A stretch of DNA of 64,000 bases from Trachythela sp. YZ-2020 (Eukaryota; Cnidaria; Anthozoa; Malacalcyonacea; Clavulariidae): contig JADLSH010000395.1 in assembly GCA_016169945.1 (NCBI GenBank), positions 1,728,501 to 1,792,500 of the forward strand. Reading direction: 5' to 3'. Within the stretch, counting starts at the first letter, position 1. The number at the start of each line of letters is the position of its first letter. Positions 22,432 to 34,500 of the stretch are shown piece by piece. Position numbers and translations under genes: made by a program. Below the pieces are notes generated by a model, which was given only the letters and a program-made list of their open reading frames with translations, was not told the DNA's origin and ran no database searches.

Positions 22432-25400
22432 TTACGTAACAATAGCAGGAATAAAATACTGTAGAGAAAAGTCATCATGGATAAGGTAGAACTGTACTGC
22501 TCTTTGATGGACAATATCTAAACAAAAGAAATGATAGGCAATTTACCAGTGGGATTTTCAAAACAATGAAAAGAGAATGGAACAAACCGATTACTGAATC
22601 GTCACTGGATGGCACTATCGGCATCTTGAAATCACAATGCATTGTGGTCCATCGGCTAAAGGCCGTTTTCAACTTCAAACGTATCGTCAACGTATTGTGT
22701 CGAATTAGTCATTAGTTCTACCCGAGTGCTCAGGAAACAAAGAAATAGGCTACGTTTCGTTATGTGCTTACACCACAATGAATGTTATTTTGGTTACAAA
22801 TAACTGAAACGGACAAAAAGTGGGAATAATAAAACGAACAAAATCCATATTAATTTATATATTCCTCAGAGCTATACGTGCAAAATATTGTAACGGAATG
22901 CTCATGAAATTGATATGATATATACTTCAAATGTATGTTGTATGTTTGATTTACACGACACAAAAAGCTTTCTGGCTTTTACCTTCATTAGACCACTACG
23001 CATCACTATTCAAGATGACGTCACACTATTCATGAAAAAGTTAGAGATTTTTTTGTATATTACGTACACAGAATAAAGATGTATACAGAAGGGCCACTCA
23101 GCCGTGCAACGTGTTCTCGGTTTTTTATGCAAAAATATGCAGTTTACTGGCCAGAGTAATGGCGGACAAGCCAGTTCAGCGTGTTTATTGGCCAAAAAGC
23201 AATTGACTGGCCAGAGTAATGGCGGCCAACATGCGTAATGCGATATGCGCGACCCCAAAAACTTCAACGGTTCCGACGAGAGTGAACCCTCTATATAATA
23301 TTTACTCTATGATTACGTAACACGCGCTTAATGAGTGCATTTGAAAATTTCTACTTTTAATACGTTTCTCAATCGGCAAACAAACTTAAAAAGTATGTTT
23401 AGTGCATAATATATAAAATAATGCTAAAATAAAGATATTTTAGATGGTACGCCAAGGAGAAAATGATGTTTGAAATTCAGTAGGTTTGCTAATAAATATG
23501 GCATCAATTTAATAGCACCATTAATAGTTGTATTTTAATTTACAAATTTTTACTATTTTTTTATGATTCTCAACTGCCAGATGCGTTTCAAAAGGTAGCT
23601 AACTGTAAAAACTAGAAAATAAAGCTAAAATGAAGTAATTTTGGGAGATACGCCAAAAAGATTTTAGGTTTTGAACACTTTTTATCGCGAATACGCGACA
23701 TAGAAAGAAATGGCCTCTTAAACCTTCAACGAGTCACATAAAACCCAGTTATCTCGACCTCTCAATGGAAACGGAAAGCGGTTCGAGACTCTGATGTGTA
23801 TTTCGTTGTATTACCTTGTACAAAGTTTGAATGAATTTGGTATTAAGGTTTGCGGAAGACGCTGCAAATTATAGTTTAATATTTTTTCTTGAATGTTTAA
23901 CATGAAAGTAAAACGTTACATGTTATTTTGAGCAACGATATGTACCACGGTAATGATAAACTGAAATTCAGACTACAGAACACTACATAGAAGGATAAAG
24001 TTACATACTACAAATGACTTTTGTTGGGCTAACAAGTTGACCATGTAGAAATGCCAGTAGTTTCTTAATATCTACAGTTGCTTCACTCATCTCCTGACTG
24101 GAATTACTGCGGCTGTGGTCAGAATTAGAGTTGCCTTTACCTGACAAGTAATCAGAGAGATCATGTTAGCAGCAAGAAAGGTTGTACAAAAGAACTTAGA
24201 ATGGGCTATTCCATTTAATATTGTACCCCCCCCTGTCGAGGATATTGACCCCAGCACCAAATGCTTACCCCTGAGGATTTCCAGCCTGAAAATTTCTTAC
24301 ACCTGAGGATTTCCAAAATCGCCTGCCCGACGTCCCGGGGCAGCTAAAATGTCTGTCGGGCAACCAAAATCTCTTGACTTCAGGAGCGAAACTTCGATAT
24401 TTCAACTGGAGGGGTGTTAGCTCCTTTTGCCCGACAAAAGGGCGTGGCTCAAGTGGAGCCCGACCGTTGACCTAAAAATGGCGTCAAGCTGTGGTCTATT
24501 TGAACAGTAATTTCAATCTATTTAATTAATCCAAAAGAAACATTTATCATAACCGATTACTTTAAAATATGTGACATTTTCACACTTTACGTTACATTTC
24601 AACCAATACAGACACGTGCGTCTGCATTCTATATTGTCTGAGTTTTCTGTTCATACCAATCCAAACCTTAAGTGCTACATTAAAGACGCTGTTCGTCCTG
24701 AAATGCGCGTCTTTCACCCACCAGCGTTGTTAAAGTGGGAACAATGGCTGGGAAAGAAACTATATAAATACAATAACATAGCTGGCGTTCAAGCCAATTT
24801 TCAACATTTGCCTGACGGAATCGTATTGATTTGCCCGACAACATGAAGACCCCCTTTCGCCCCTGCTTGACTCAGGGGTCATCCTAAGGCCTTCCATTTT
24901 CCAAAATGGGCAGTTCTAATTGTAAAATGGGTAGTTCTAAAACCTAAAATGGGCAGTTCTAAAAATTGAGTTTTGGATTCACAAACCCGAAAAGTGTCTA
25001 AACATTCAATATTTAATATATTATTTGAATTGGTCATGCATTATGATCATATTTAACAAATTCCTAAAAATTTATATCTTTGGGATAACCCTGTGACAGT
25101 GTTTGAAGACAGGCTAGCCAGCTTCCCCCTCCATAGGCGGCGGAACCGTAGGGGGGGCTAGAGAGCTAAGGCTAACTTTAACTTTGAAAGTAGGGAGGGG
25201 GGAAAGGGAGGTTTCAATTTCAATCTTTCATATAACAAATGTTATATAACAAATTTTGAATATTAGATTATTTTTAGTACTTACTGAGATGAAAGCTTGC
25301 AATTTGAAAGCTTCGATGAAAAAAACAGAATGCTGGAAATGCGGTTTTGCAAGGCTTTTCCCTCCTATAAGAGCCTGTGAAAGAGGTTGCAAAATGGGCA

Positions 25401-28400
25401 GTTCTAAAATTTTCTTAGGATGACCCCTGGCTTGACTTACGTCCCGACGGGCAACCAGAAATTAGGCTTGGACACGATTAAAAACATACTTTTACAAGTC
25501 TTGTCATTTCGTCTATGCATTTAATAAAGCCGTGTGAAAAGTTGATTTGTCAATGTGTTTCAATTGAACAAAAAAATTGTTCATATCAAAGGGTTTAATT
25601 GATGGGCGATAAAATACATTTCCCCGTACGCCATTTCAGCGAGCGTGTATTAATCGCGTGGGGTAAATTCAATTCATCACGCAACTCGCGAGCTAAAACA
25701 TGGCCGCAGCTTCCAGGTCGCCCCATACATTGCATGTTAATTGTGATGGGCAAGCCAGAAATAGCTTTGGGCAACCAAATTTTTGGTGTGACCTGCCCAG
25801 GGGGCAATCACTTTTTCTAAAATTTTGCGAGTCCTGGCGGGATCACCGAGAAAATTTGGGCATTCGCATAGAGAGTGTCCTTGGTGTCAGAACGAAGCTT
25901 TGAATCAAATTAACCCACTCATCAACCTCGAGGTTGCGAATTAAATGAGAAAACGTGTTGTAATGTTGGGGTTCATGCTTTCACCCTTAAAATGAATAAA
26001 AACCAAAATACACATTTAATTAGAAAATAATAACATTTTCTTTCCCATGCATTCTCTTAGACTTCAAACATCGAGCCAGAGTTACTTATCACCTTTGTCT
26101 GGAGATGAGTATAAAGAAAGAGACTCTTACCTAAATCCTCTACCTCTAAATTTCTAAAGTGTGTTGTTGCTGAGACCATGTCTGTTACAACTTTCAAAGT
26201 CATATATCCACTCATGTTCGCCGAGATAACCTCAAAGAAAAATTAAAAATTGGAAATTACATGATACCTAATAATATCTATACAAGACTGATTGTATGAA
26301 ATTTATGAAAACAGTGCAATTTCAATGAAAAACAATGCCTGAAAAAGTAATTCAGTCCTAAAAACGTGTTCTGTATAAATTTTTGCAAAAGTCATTTTTG
26401 ATAAATTTTCAGGTATGTTATCTTTAAACGTCAAAAGATTCTGATGAAAAGATTGTCCTCATCTTATCAAATTTCTCGTGCAATCAAAAAGCCCCTCACT
26501 AGAATCGTCAGATGTTAGCCAAAAATATAATTTATATTTTTTTAAATGCGCGTTCCGCCTCAAATGCATTATGTAAGCTGAGTATTTAAAAACTGTAAAT
26601 ACATACCAGTTGACTGTTAAAATGTTTCATTTTGTCCACAATATTTCTGACAGTTTTCAAAGGTGGCATACATATACTAACCTGAGATAAAGGGAAAAAA
26701 TATAACAACAACAAAGCAAGTCAACAAAAATAGCAGGAATAAAAAAAATAACAGGTACATGTATAGACAAATATTATCGCAGTGCATCATGGTAGTTGAA
26801 TATAATATATATTTTTATATTATGATACAAACACCCAACTACCATGGTGCATTGCGGCTATCTTTGGGAAAGATTAAAGGTCCATTGTTACAATATACTA
26901 AACATTTTCTAGTGCAATTAATACTACTGAATGTGATATCCAATAAACATAAACACCATATATTAATCTTACATCATATTCTGGCATCTGTGGTTCTTGA
27001 TAAGCATCCCACTGTTCTTCAGGTATCACAGTTACTGGGGTATCATGTGTAACTGTTCTTGAACGTACCATAGATGGCTAAGAAATAATACAATGCAAAT
27101 TATGATGTGCATGTGCCACACATAACATTAACATACATACACTGGCATGTTTTCCAACACTAAAAATCGAGAAATATATAACAAGTTCAGTGTTTGGAAT
27201 GAATGCGAAATTCTTTTGGGGGAGGATGTTTATAGGGTAGGATTTTTGGTGAGAAAGTGACAGCCACCCTAACCTTGTGTGATTATAAAATATAATATGA
27301 CGAGTAAATATAAAACAACACACAATCCGAATTGTAATAGTAAACGATTTGTCACCGGTTTTATACCTATGCATAAATTCATCGACGATGAATCCACATC
27401 CTCTGAGATTGTACATCCGCTGAGATTGCACATCCTCTGAGATTGCACATCCTCTGAGATTGCACATCCTCTGAGATTGCACATCCTCTGAGATTGTACA
27501 TCCTCTGAGATTGCACATCCTCTGAGATTGCACATCCTCTGAGATTGCACATCCTCTGAGATTGCACATCCTCTGAGATTGCACATCCTCTGAGATTGCA
27601 CATCCTCTGAGATTGTATCCTTCGAACAGAATTCATCGACGATTGCACATCCTCTGAGATTGTACATCCTCTGAGATTGCACATCCTCTGGGATTGTATC
27701 CTTTGAACAGAATTCAACGACGCAGAATGACGTTGACTACATTAGTGAATGGACAACTACAAACAATATGCGTATCAATGTGAAGAAAACCAAAGAATTC
27801 AGAGTTTCGTTCTTGAAATCAGAACCACTGCTGGAACCGTTAATAATGGATGGTCAGCCTATTCAAGTAGTCAAATCCATTAAACTCTTGGGTCTCTAAG
27901 ATCAGACCTCAAGCGGTCTTCTCATGTGGAGTCAATTTGCTCTAAAGCTAGCAAGCGACTGTACGCATTGCGTACACTCAAACGCAGTGGCGTACCAACA
28001 AAAGATCTACGAACGGTTTACTGTTCTTTTATTCGCCCAGTCATGGAGTTTGCCTGCCCTGTCTGGCATTCCTCTCTAACTGTGGAATTACAAAAAGAGA
28101 TCGAAGACGTGCAACAAAGAGCACTTAGAATAATAATTCCACACATGTCCTACGAAGACGCCTTAAGTCATCTTCACCTTGACTTGCTGAAAGCGCTGAA
28201 AGATAGAAGAGAATCACTAACTAAGTCTTTTTATCGTTCCATTTTAGAGCAGGATAACAGACTGAACGACTTCATTCCTACTGTTGTGAACCATAGCTAT
28301 TCTCTTAGGAATCCAAGGAAAATACCGATGTTTAAGAGTCGAACAAACAGGTTTAAGAACAGTACTATACCATATAGTGGTCAAAGGTGGGACGCTGTAC

Positions 28401-31400
28401 CATAGTTTTTATCAATATGCCTTAGTAAAATAGATTTTACATTTTATAACACTTTTTAATTGTCTTAATATAGTCATTATTTGTAATTATTTTAACTTGA
28501 GTATTTCAAAATTGTAATAATTTTGCAATTCAGGTATTTAATAAATTCAAATTCAAATTCAAATAGCATCTTGAAACCCAAAAACAAACAAAAATATGCA
28601 GTAAAAAGTGTGATAACACATCTTTGTTGCCTGAAAATCCCTTTGGTGGAAAAGCGTCAAGCCATGCACCTGATTCAATATATAAGACCTTTCGATTTTG
28701 CAATATAATACATATCTTCAGTTTCGAAATGCTAATCTTAGGGTTATGTTTTGTTTTAAAACTGTCGAGTATCGACTGGTATTGTCTATTGGTTTTTGCC
28801 AGTAAAATGCGCGTGCTTGTGTCCTGAGATGGTTTCAGCGAATTTTATGATTCGATTCCTGCCAGAGGGCCTAAGTTGCATTATTCGCAACTGCTCCTGG
28901 CTAGGTCTAAAAAATGTATATACATTTTCGTTCGAGTATTCCATCTACAAACACCTTCTACTATTAGTCCTATCGAACCAGATGCCGAGAAAAAATCGTG
29001 ATTGACTTTATAAATGGTCAATATTTTAAATAAACATTGGTTCAGAGTGTTCCAAATATGATTCATTAATATTCATTCATTAATTTTTGAATCACGGTTT
29101 TTGTATGTATCAGCCCCATATTAAATTACCATAGATTAGATATGGATAGATTAACGCATAATAAATTAGTTTTAAGGCATTTAAATTAGTAAAATGCCGT
29201 ATTCTGACTATTAAACCAGCTGATTTAATAATTTTCTTTGATATCATATCAATATGATCGTTCCACGTCAAACATTCATCATTATGATACCTAGAAAAGT
29301 TGTGTTTTTAAGTTGTTTAATATTTTGATTGTTAATTGTAATTGTTATGTTTTACTTCTGCTTTCTCTGAGACGATCTAAATAGAATAAATGTTGTTTTT
29401 GTTGTATTTATTGATAATTTATTGACATTTAACCAATCAGCTATTTTGTTAATTTCTAATTGAATAATTTTGTTTAGTGTTTTAAGGCAACTGTGACTAT
29501 AAAATATATTTGTGTCGTCTGCAAACAATATATGAAATAATGTCACTGCAATTTTGAATATCATTTATATACAGAAGAAAGAGAAGTGGTCCCAAAATTG
29601 ATCCTTGGGGAAACCACTTTTTAATATAATTTCTTTTGATCTTACTTGATTGTATGTTACAATTTGCTGTCTGTTTTCGAAGTAGTTTTGAAACCATTTT
29701 AAACATACCCCCCTTATACCATAATACTCTAACTTTTTAATAAGAATCATGTGATTAATTGTATCGAATGCTTTGGACAAATCAATTAATCGTGTCTTAT
29801 TGCAGCTGGGATGCAGCTCCAACGTGACCGTGTCGAAGGCTTACATCAATCTACCCAGTAAATAGTAGGGCACATCAATCTACCCAGTAAACGAGTTTTC
29901 AAACACATGAAGTCTGTGCAGTCTAAGTAACACCCTACTCCCAATCTGTCAGTAGCAAGCCCAACTCAGCGGTAAAGAGCAGCGCACTAACTACGTCTGC
30001 CAACGTCTGCCAGATAGTACAGTATGGCTGGCAGCCAACCAATCAGCCGCACGTTTCTTGCATATGGCAGAAAATATGCTAGACATGCTCCAAGTCTGTC
30101 TCTCAAAGGGGCGCGCGAAAATGCGGGCGGGAGAACCCTTTTGAGAGACAGACTTGAAGCAAGTCTACAAATGTGCTAATTGGGTGCCCAATGCAAGGGG
30201 AGAATCTTGGACATTAATGGTTAAGACAATGGCACATCAACTGCATGGCTACAATAAAAATATTGTTTATTTACAGTAAAATAGAAAATACTGCGTTTAT
30301 ATCAATAATTTCAAGTCTATAAAAGATTTCTTACCAATATTATTTCAAAAGTTAGACATGGAGTAATTTTCTTGGTCAGTTTAATTTTTACAATCTGAGC
30401 ATTTAGAGCAGACTTCATTGCTTTGACCAAATTGTCAGGATAAAGTTCTAAGTAAATGTTATCATCGCTTCCTTCTCTTCCTTCTATTCTGAATTCCTCA
30501 AACAAAGCACTCTAGAGAAATAATGTGATAGAAATTCTGGTAGCCTGAGCGACTCATTCCACTCTGATGCTGTATTTTACAGGATTTATAGCTCCATATC
30601 ACTTTTCTTAGTGAAACCAGGAGAGTGATTTGCCACTCTCTTGCTTCAAACAAAATTCAAAGTCTGTTTAACAACTTGGTTTTTTACAACACACACTTTC
30701 CAGTGTTTCAAATCACTTTTAATAAACTCCTTTCCAGTAATACAGTTTCTATATTTAGATGAATTGATCTGTTACCAAAAAGTTGACAATCATGGACAAC
30801 AGAATCAGAGTACAGTTTTTGTCAACTTTTGTTAATCCACATCTATTGACTGCAACCGTAAATGTTCTATTAAGGTCCAGGGGGGTTATTTATTTCAGGT
30901 ACCTTTGAGGGGAGGGGTTTATTGGAAAGAGCTGCTTAATAGAGGGGATATATATTATTAATTTAGCCAAAACACATAAATTAAGAAACACAGTAAACTA
31001 ACCTGAATTAATTTCCAAGCTAGTTAATAAGTCTAATCAGTATACATATGTTTCTTTATTGTTGGGTCGGGAGGGGGGCTTAATAGAGGGGAGGCTTAAT
31101 ATATTTGTTAAAAAGGGTGGAGGTATTAGAGACAGGGCTTATTTGAGCGGGGTTCAATAGAGAATCTGCAAATCTACTAAAATCTATCATGGAAGCAATT
31201 ACACCTCATACAATTCACACATAAATTTCGCTTTACACTTGTCAAAGAGAAAAACACATACATGCACATATTAACACTCACATACACTTGTCACGAGAAA
31301 AACACATACATGTACATTAATACTCACATACAAATTATACATTACCGTGTACATTGTTATGTATATAACAAGTTAGCCTACCTGGTTAACCTCACACCAT

Positions 31401-34400
31401 ATTGTAACCCCTCCCTGAGCTGCAGTATCATTTAAAATAAAGTAAAGTTTGTTAGGAGTCAATCTCAATGCACAGCTCTTGGCCATATGAGATACTGTTG
31501 ACACCACTCCTTAATATAACAGAAAGGAAAGTGTAAATATTTTATCCAAGCTTCTGAAGGTTTTTATTCACCGATATTCACACAAATAATTGTTTTAGTA
31601 AAATTACATAGGTGATTATTTGGAAAAAATAAAAAATGCACGTTTCAAAAATATTTTAATTGAATATTTACGATAATTATAAAAGCTGCTTAAAAATGCT
31701 TTAGGTGATTATCGCGTATTAATCCAAGGTAGTGCAACCAATCAGCGTTGAGAATTTTCAATAATCACCTATGTAATTTTACTAGTTGCCAATATACCTT
31801 AGCAATAAAGGTATGCAAAGTAAATTGAAGTAGAAGTTAAACATTAGAAAAGAGGAAATTTTGCTTTGCTTATATTTGGAAAAGGTGTCTTTTCACCTAT
31901 TGATTGTGACATTGTATTAGTAAGTCTACATTTTTATAGGTGAAAGAGTTATTTATAGATGTGGCCCAATACTGCATTACCCACTATAAAAACACTGTCC
32001 ATTAAATCCTTGCATTACTTGGGTACAATAAAGTGTAAAGGCTAAAGCCTCCTGAGATGCAAGACTCTGTTGAGTATTGTGAGTCTCTGGGTGTGGGGTG
32101 AAAAGCATGTTTTGATTGGTAGAGTATTAATTTGTTGATTTTCATACAAATGTGTTTGTCGTGTTTCTGCGCCAGGTCTTATAACTGCAGTGGTGGATTT
32201 ATATATATGGGGGGGGGGGGGGTGCACAGGGGTGTGCCAAGGCCAACAGGGGTGCAAGGGAGGTGCAAAAAAATGTTATCTTACTTAGGGGTGCACCGGA
32301 TTTCATATCCGGCCGGATAATGAGATAATCCGACTATCCGGTATCCGGCCGGATATTTTTAATAGTTTCAACTTAAAAACGGAAAAAATATCAATAAATA
32401 TGCTATGAAAAGAAAACAGTTGGACATCAATACAACAAACAAAAGAACAATATTATATGAATTGGTTTACTGTTCCAGTATTTCTATTATAGCAAAGCCA
32501 AAAATGTTGGCCAGCGGTCACTATATTGATACTTCAATACTTCATGACAAACAGCATATTATATATGAACCTCTATATAGTCCTAACATGAAGTAGTGCA
32601 TTGTTCATCATTGGGCATCATTCGGGCATCATTGCCTTCATTGCCTGCATTGATGCACACCCTTATTCAACCTGAAAAGGAGGCCCGAGTCTTGAATAAG
32701 AAAATAATCAAAATATTCGGTATCGGCCGGATATCCGGGCCGGATATTTTTAAACTATCCGGCATATCCGGTATCCGGCCGGATAGTAAAAAGTACTATC
32801 CGGTGCATCCCTAATCTTACTTTTAAAACGTTTGAGGTATTCAAAATTTGTTACTAGTCTTAGACCAACTTAATTTTTTTCATTCAAGGCAGTACTAGCT
32901 CAAAATACCCATATTTACAAATTTTCCCACTGGCGTGGCAGCACACTGCTGGCCAGTGCAGGGTTCAGTGTGCTCCCTTGCTCGGCTGCACCCCCCTAAA
33001 AATGCTGGCTGGATCCACCACTGTATAACTGTGACACCAGATGGCTGCATGACTTTGTCTGCATATATATATATATCATTTATACGGTCGTAGGAAACAT
33101 GATATTTGGAATGTGTGCTTACTAGTGCTTGTAGGTGATCTGAAATTGCAATGTAGAAACTGAAAGTTGCCTCAAAAAATGCAGAGAGGTGCCAACCTGG
33201 GTCAGATCAAGGTTAGCATTCATGTTATTTTTGACCACGTCATTGTATTATATTGTTTACCCAACCCGTAACTAAACTATAAAATTAAGCTGAATGCACA
33301 AACAAATACTAAGCTGAATACACATGAACAAAATGCACAAACATATGTTATTAAATTTAGTGCCTTATCAATACCTTGGCACCCAGAACGGGATTTGCTT
33401 AGGGACTGTTCGTTATTTATTGTACAGGGGAGAAACATCTAAAGGAAATATATTTTCTACTGCCTCCCTTTTAAGACAACTAAAATTTTGAAGGCCCCCT
33501 CTCAACTCCTAAGACAGGAAAATAGATTTTGGAACCCAATCCCCCCCCCTCATCCACCATCCAAAATTGTAGGCTTTTTACATTTTAATATGTATGCAAA
33601 AATCTCACATCTTGTAACAAGTCTGCCAACAAGCCGTGAACAAGTTGTTACCGCACTGCTTGTCCCAATTAGTTGTCAACAAGTATGGAACAACTTGTTA
33701 ACAAATTGTAACAAGCTTGATGGCATTATCAGACTTGTTACAAGGTTGTTCCAACAAGTCTGTTACATGCTTGATATAACAATATTGTTACAACTTTGAG
33801 TTGTCAACCTTGTAACATTCTTGTTGTATCATGGTTGTGACAGACCTGTTAGAACAACCTTGTAACAAGTCTGATAATGCCATCAAGCTTGTTACAAGTT
33901 GTTAACAGCTTGTTCCAAACTTGTTACAACAACTGGGAACACGCAGTGCGAAGACAACTTGTTGACAGCTTGTGAACAGATTTGTAACAACTTGTTTGCA
34001 GACTTGTTACAATTTGTGCGTTTTTACGCGTGTAGTATTTTATGAAACAAAATCTAGTTATAGAAGACTTAATACACACGTACATCAGTTTATGCAAACT
34101 AAACTAAATATGAAGATATATGAGTTCTTTTTGTCAAACGTCCACTGCAATACTAGTACTGTTTATAAAGGTAAATAAAGTTTCAAAGCCCCTCTTCTGC
34201 TTATTCCTATTTGCCTTGAGAGCCCCCCCCCCCTTTAACAGTCAAACATTTTTAAAGCCCCCCAGTTTCTCCTCAGCCCCCCTTGTACAATAAATATTGA
34301 GCGGTCCCTTACTGTGTATTTTATTTAACAAATGTCCAAATATCAGATTGTTGATATCATATAAAATTCCAAAAATTTATATCAAAATATAAATATTCAA

Positions 34401-34500
34401 TAATGAATGTATTGTTATATAAATATACATACTGCATAATATACATACTGGAAAAGTGATGAATGCATGATATCTCATCAAGTTTAGCTTTAAATCTCAT
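22432..34500 (-). CDS. HUS1: HUS1, 9-1-1 checkpoint clamp subunit, complete in 8 exons (284 residues)
   Basis: HUS1 forms a ring with RAD9 and RAD1 that is loaded on damaged DNA and activates ATR signalling. Exons: 34500-34449, 31509-31382, 30511-30335, 27077-26973, 26681-26607, 26230-26131, 24140-24009, 22517-22432; total 855 nt, all phases agreeing (human: 280 residues). Seen: MRFKAKLDEISCIHHFS; MAKSCALRLTPNKLYFILND and IWCEVNQ; FEEFRIEG with YLELYPDNLVKAMKSA and VKIKLTKKITPCLTFEI; RTVTHDTPVTVIPEEQW; ICMPPLKTVRNIVDKMKHF; NMSGYMTLKVVTDMVSATTH; VDIKKLLAFLHGQLVSPTKV; and the C-terminus LIHDDFSLQYFIPAIVT. The start lies 437 bp from the divergent KCTD gene. About 11 kb of intron, heavily invaded by transposons. 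Confidence 0.96.
22518..24008 (-). other. HUS1 intron 7
   Basis: No gene. A direct duplication around 23138-23160 and 23206-23226 (actggccagagtaatggcgg) is the only structure noticed. Confidence 0.5.
24190..24872. repeat. Old GCCCGAC-rich repeat region in HUS1 intron 6
   Basis: Repeated words such as GCCCGAC, GTCGGGCAACC and TGCCCGACAAAA occur in both orientations from 24320 to 24845 and again at 25437-25470. They suggest an older element now split by the insertion at 24873. Confidence 0.45.
24873..25429. mobile_element. hAT-like MITE, CAGGGGTCATCCTAAG ends, 8-bp target duplication
   Basis: CAGGGGTCATCCTAAG at the left is exactly inverted at the right. Flanks are GCTTGACT on both sides (24865-24872, 25430-25437). 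The sub-terminal word AAAATGGGCAGTTCTAA is repeated near both ends. No transposase frame. Confidence 0.9.
27396..27700. repeat. 17-bp minisatellite, unit near attgcacatcctctgag
   Basis: About 13 nearly perfect head-to-tail copies from 27396 to 27620. A 27-bp interruption containing gaacagaattcatcgacg follows, then three more copies and the same spacer again. Every frame stays open across it, giving long artificial frames that are not genes. It abuts the truncated 5' side of the RT remnant at 27718. Confidence 0.92.
27718..28565 (+). pseudogene. 5'-truncated non-LTR retrotransposon with RT C-terminal region
   Basis: One frame reads NNMRINVKKTKEFRVSF ... VKSIKLLG. After a frameshift near 27898 the next reads SKASKRLYALRTLKRSGVPT, TVYCSFIRPVMEFACPVWHS and EDVQQRALRIIIPHMSYEDA, to WDAVP and a stop at 28405. 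This is the post-RT region of CR1/Rex-like elements. After a short 3' UTR it ends in a tail of repeated TTCAAA hexamers (28540-28564), the usual 3' terminus of such elements. It is truncated at the 5' end and frameshifted, hence dead. It lies antisense to HUS1 inside intron 3. Confidence 0.85.
28845..28998 (+). mobile_element. tRNA-derived SINE, headless copy (GCCAGAGGGCCTAAG family)
   Basis: Starts at the B-box region (GATTCGATTCCTGCCAGAGG) and runs to a CCTATCGAACCAGATGCCGA tail followed by GAAAAAATCG. The same head and tail words occur at 46156-46340. Confidence 0.7.
29105..29822 (-). pseudogene. Non-LTR reverse transcriptase remnant, minus strand, multiple frameshifts
   Basis: Successive minus-strand frames give IDLSKAFDTINHMILIKKLE, then PQGSILGPLLFLLYINDIQN, then FADDTNIFYS (the catalytic FADD/YADD box) with ADWLNVNKLSINTTKT, then TWNDHIDMISKKIIKSAG and YYALIYPYLIYGN. 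The order matches RT motifs 3 to post-7 of a CR1/L2-like element. At least two frameshifts and no intact ends. Confidence 0.85.
30084..30162. mobile_element. Palindromic MITE, CAAGTCTGTCTCTCAAA arms
   Basis: CAAGTCTGTCTCTCAAAGGG pairs with CCTTTTGAGAGACAGACTTG around a GC-rich loop (gcgcgcgaaaatgcgggcgg). About 78 bp in all. Confidence 0.65.
30890..31170. repeat. G-rich degenerate repeat (GGCTTAATAGAGGGG words)
   Basis: Words like CTTAATAGAGGGGA recur three to four times along this stretch of HUS1 intron 2. It looks like a decayed element. No ends recognised. Confidence 0.4.
32188..33023. mobile_element. hAT-like element with CAGTGGTGGAT ends, 8-bp target duplication, host of a nested insertion
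   Basis: The left end CAGTGGTGGATTTA is matched by the inverse right end TGGATCCACCACTG. Flanks are TATAACTG on both sides (32180-32187, 33024-33031). Without the 536 bp of the inner insertion and one copy of its duplication the element would be about 300 bp. It lies in HUS1 intron 1. Confidence 0.88.
32286..32813. mobile_element. hAT-like element with TAGGGGTGCACCGGAT ends, nested inside another
   Basis: TAGGGGTGCACCGGAT at the left and ATCCGGTGCATCCCTA at the right. Flanks are ATCTTACT on both sides (32278-32285, 32814-32821). Sub-terminal arms carry many TATCCGGCCGGATA palindromes. TAGGGATGCACCGGAT-type ends are widespread among hAT MITEs. No transposase. Confidence 0.9.
33400..34310. mobile_element. 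TIR element (AGGGACTGTTCGTTATTTAT ends) carrying a foldback insertion
   Basis: The left AGGGACTGTTCGTTATTTAT then TGTACAGGGG is inverted on the right as CCCCTTGTACAATAAATATT then GAGCGGTCCCT. No target duplication could be matched, so exact ends are uncertain. Its interior contains the foldback element at 33614-34014. Confidence 0.6.
33614..34014. mobile_element. Foldback element, ~200-bp arms of TTGTTACAAG-like words
   Basis: The left half (from cttgtaacaagtctgccaac) and the inverse of the right half (to gcagacttgttacaatttg) align over nearly their whole length. Shared blocks include AACAAGCTTGATGGCATTAT then CAGACTTGTTACAAGGTTGT. The centre is near 33810. No coding capacity. Confidence 0.85.

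Noticed and set aside
24571..24846. 91-residue plus-strand frame
   Set aside because: No family features; located in an old repeat next to a MITE insertion.
26046..26106. Candidate next HUS1 exon just downstream of 26131
   Set aside because: An AG is available, but the frame stops after four codons. The exon at 24140-24009 fits both phase and family sequence.
27396..27700. CRISPR-like array
   Set aside because: Units are contiguous with no unique spacers, in an animal genome.
27078..27717. Long minus-strand frames with a repeated SQRMCNLRGCAI motif
   Set aside because: They are translations of the 17-bp minisatellite, which stays open in three frames. No homology and no splice context.
32132..32814. 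Several short open frames in HUS1 intron 1
   Set aside because: All lie inside the two nested inverted-repeat elements and resemble no protein.
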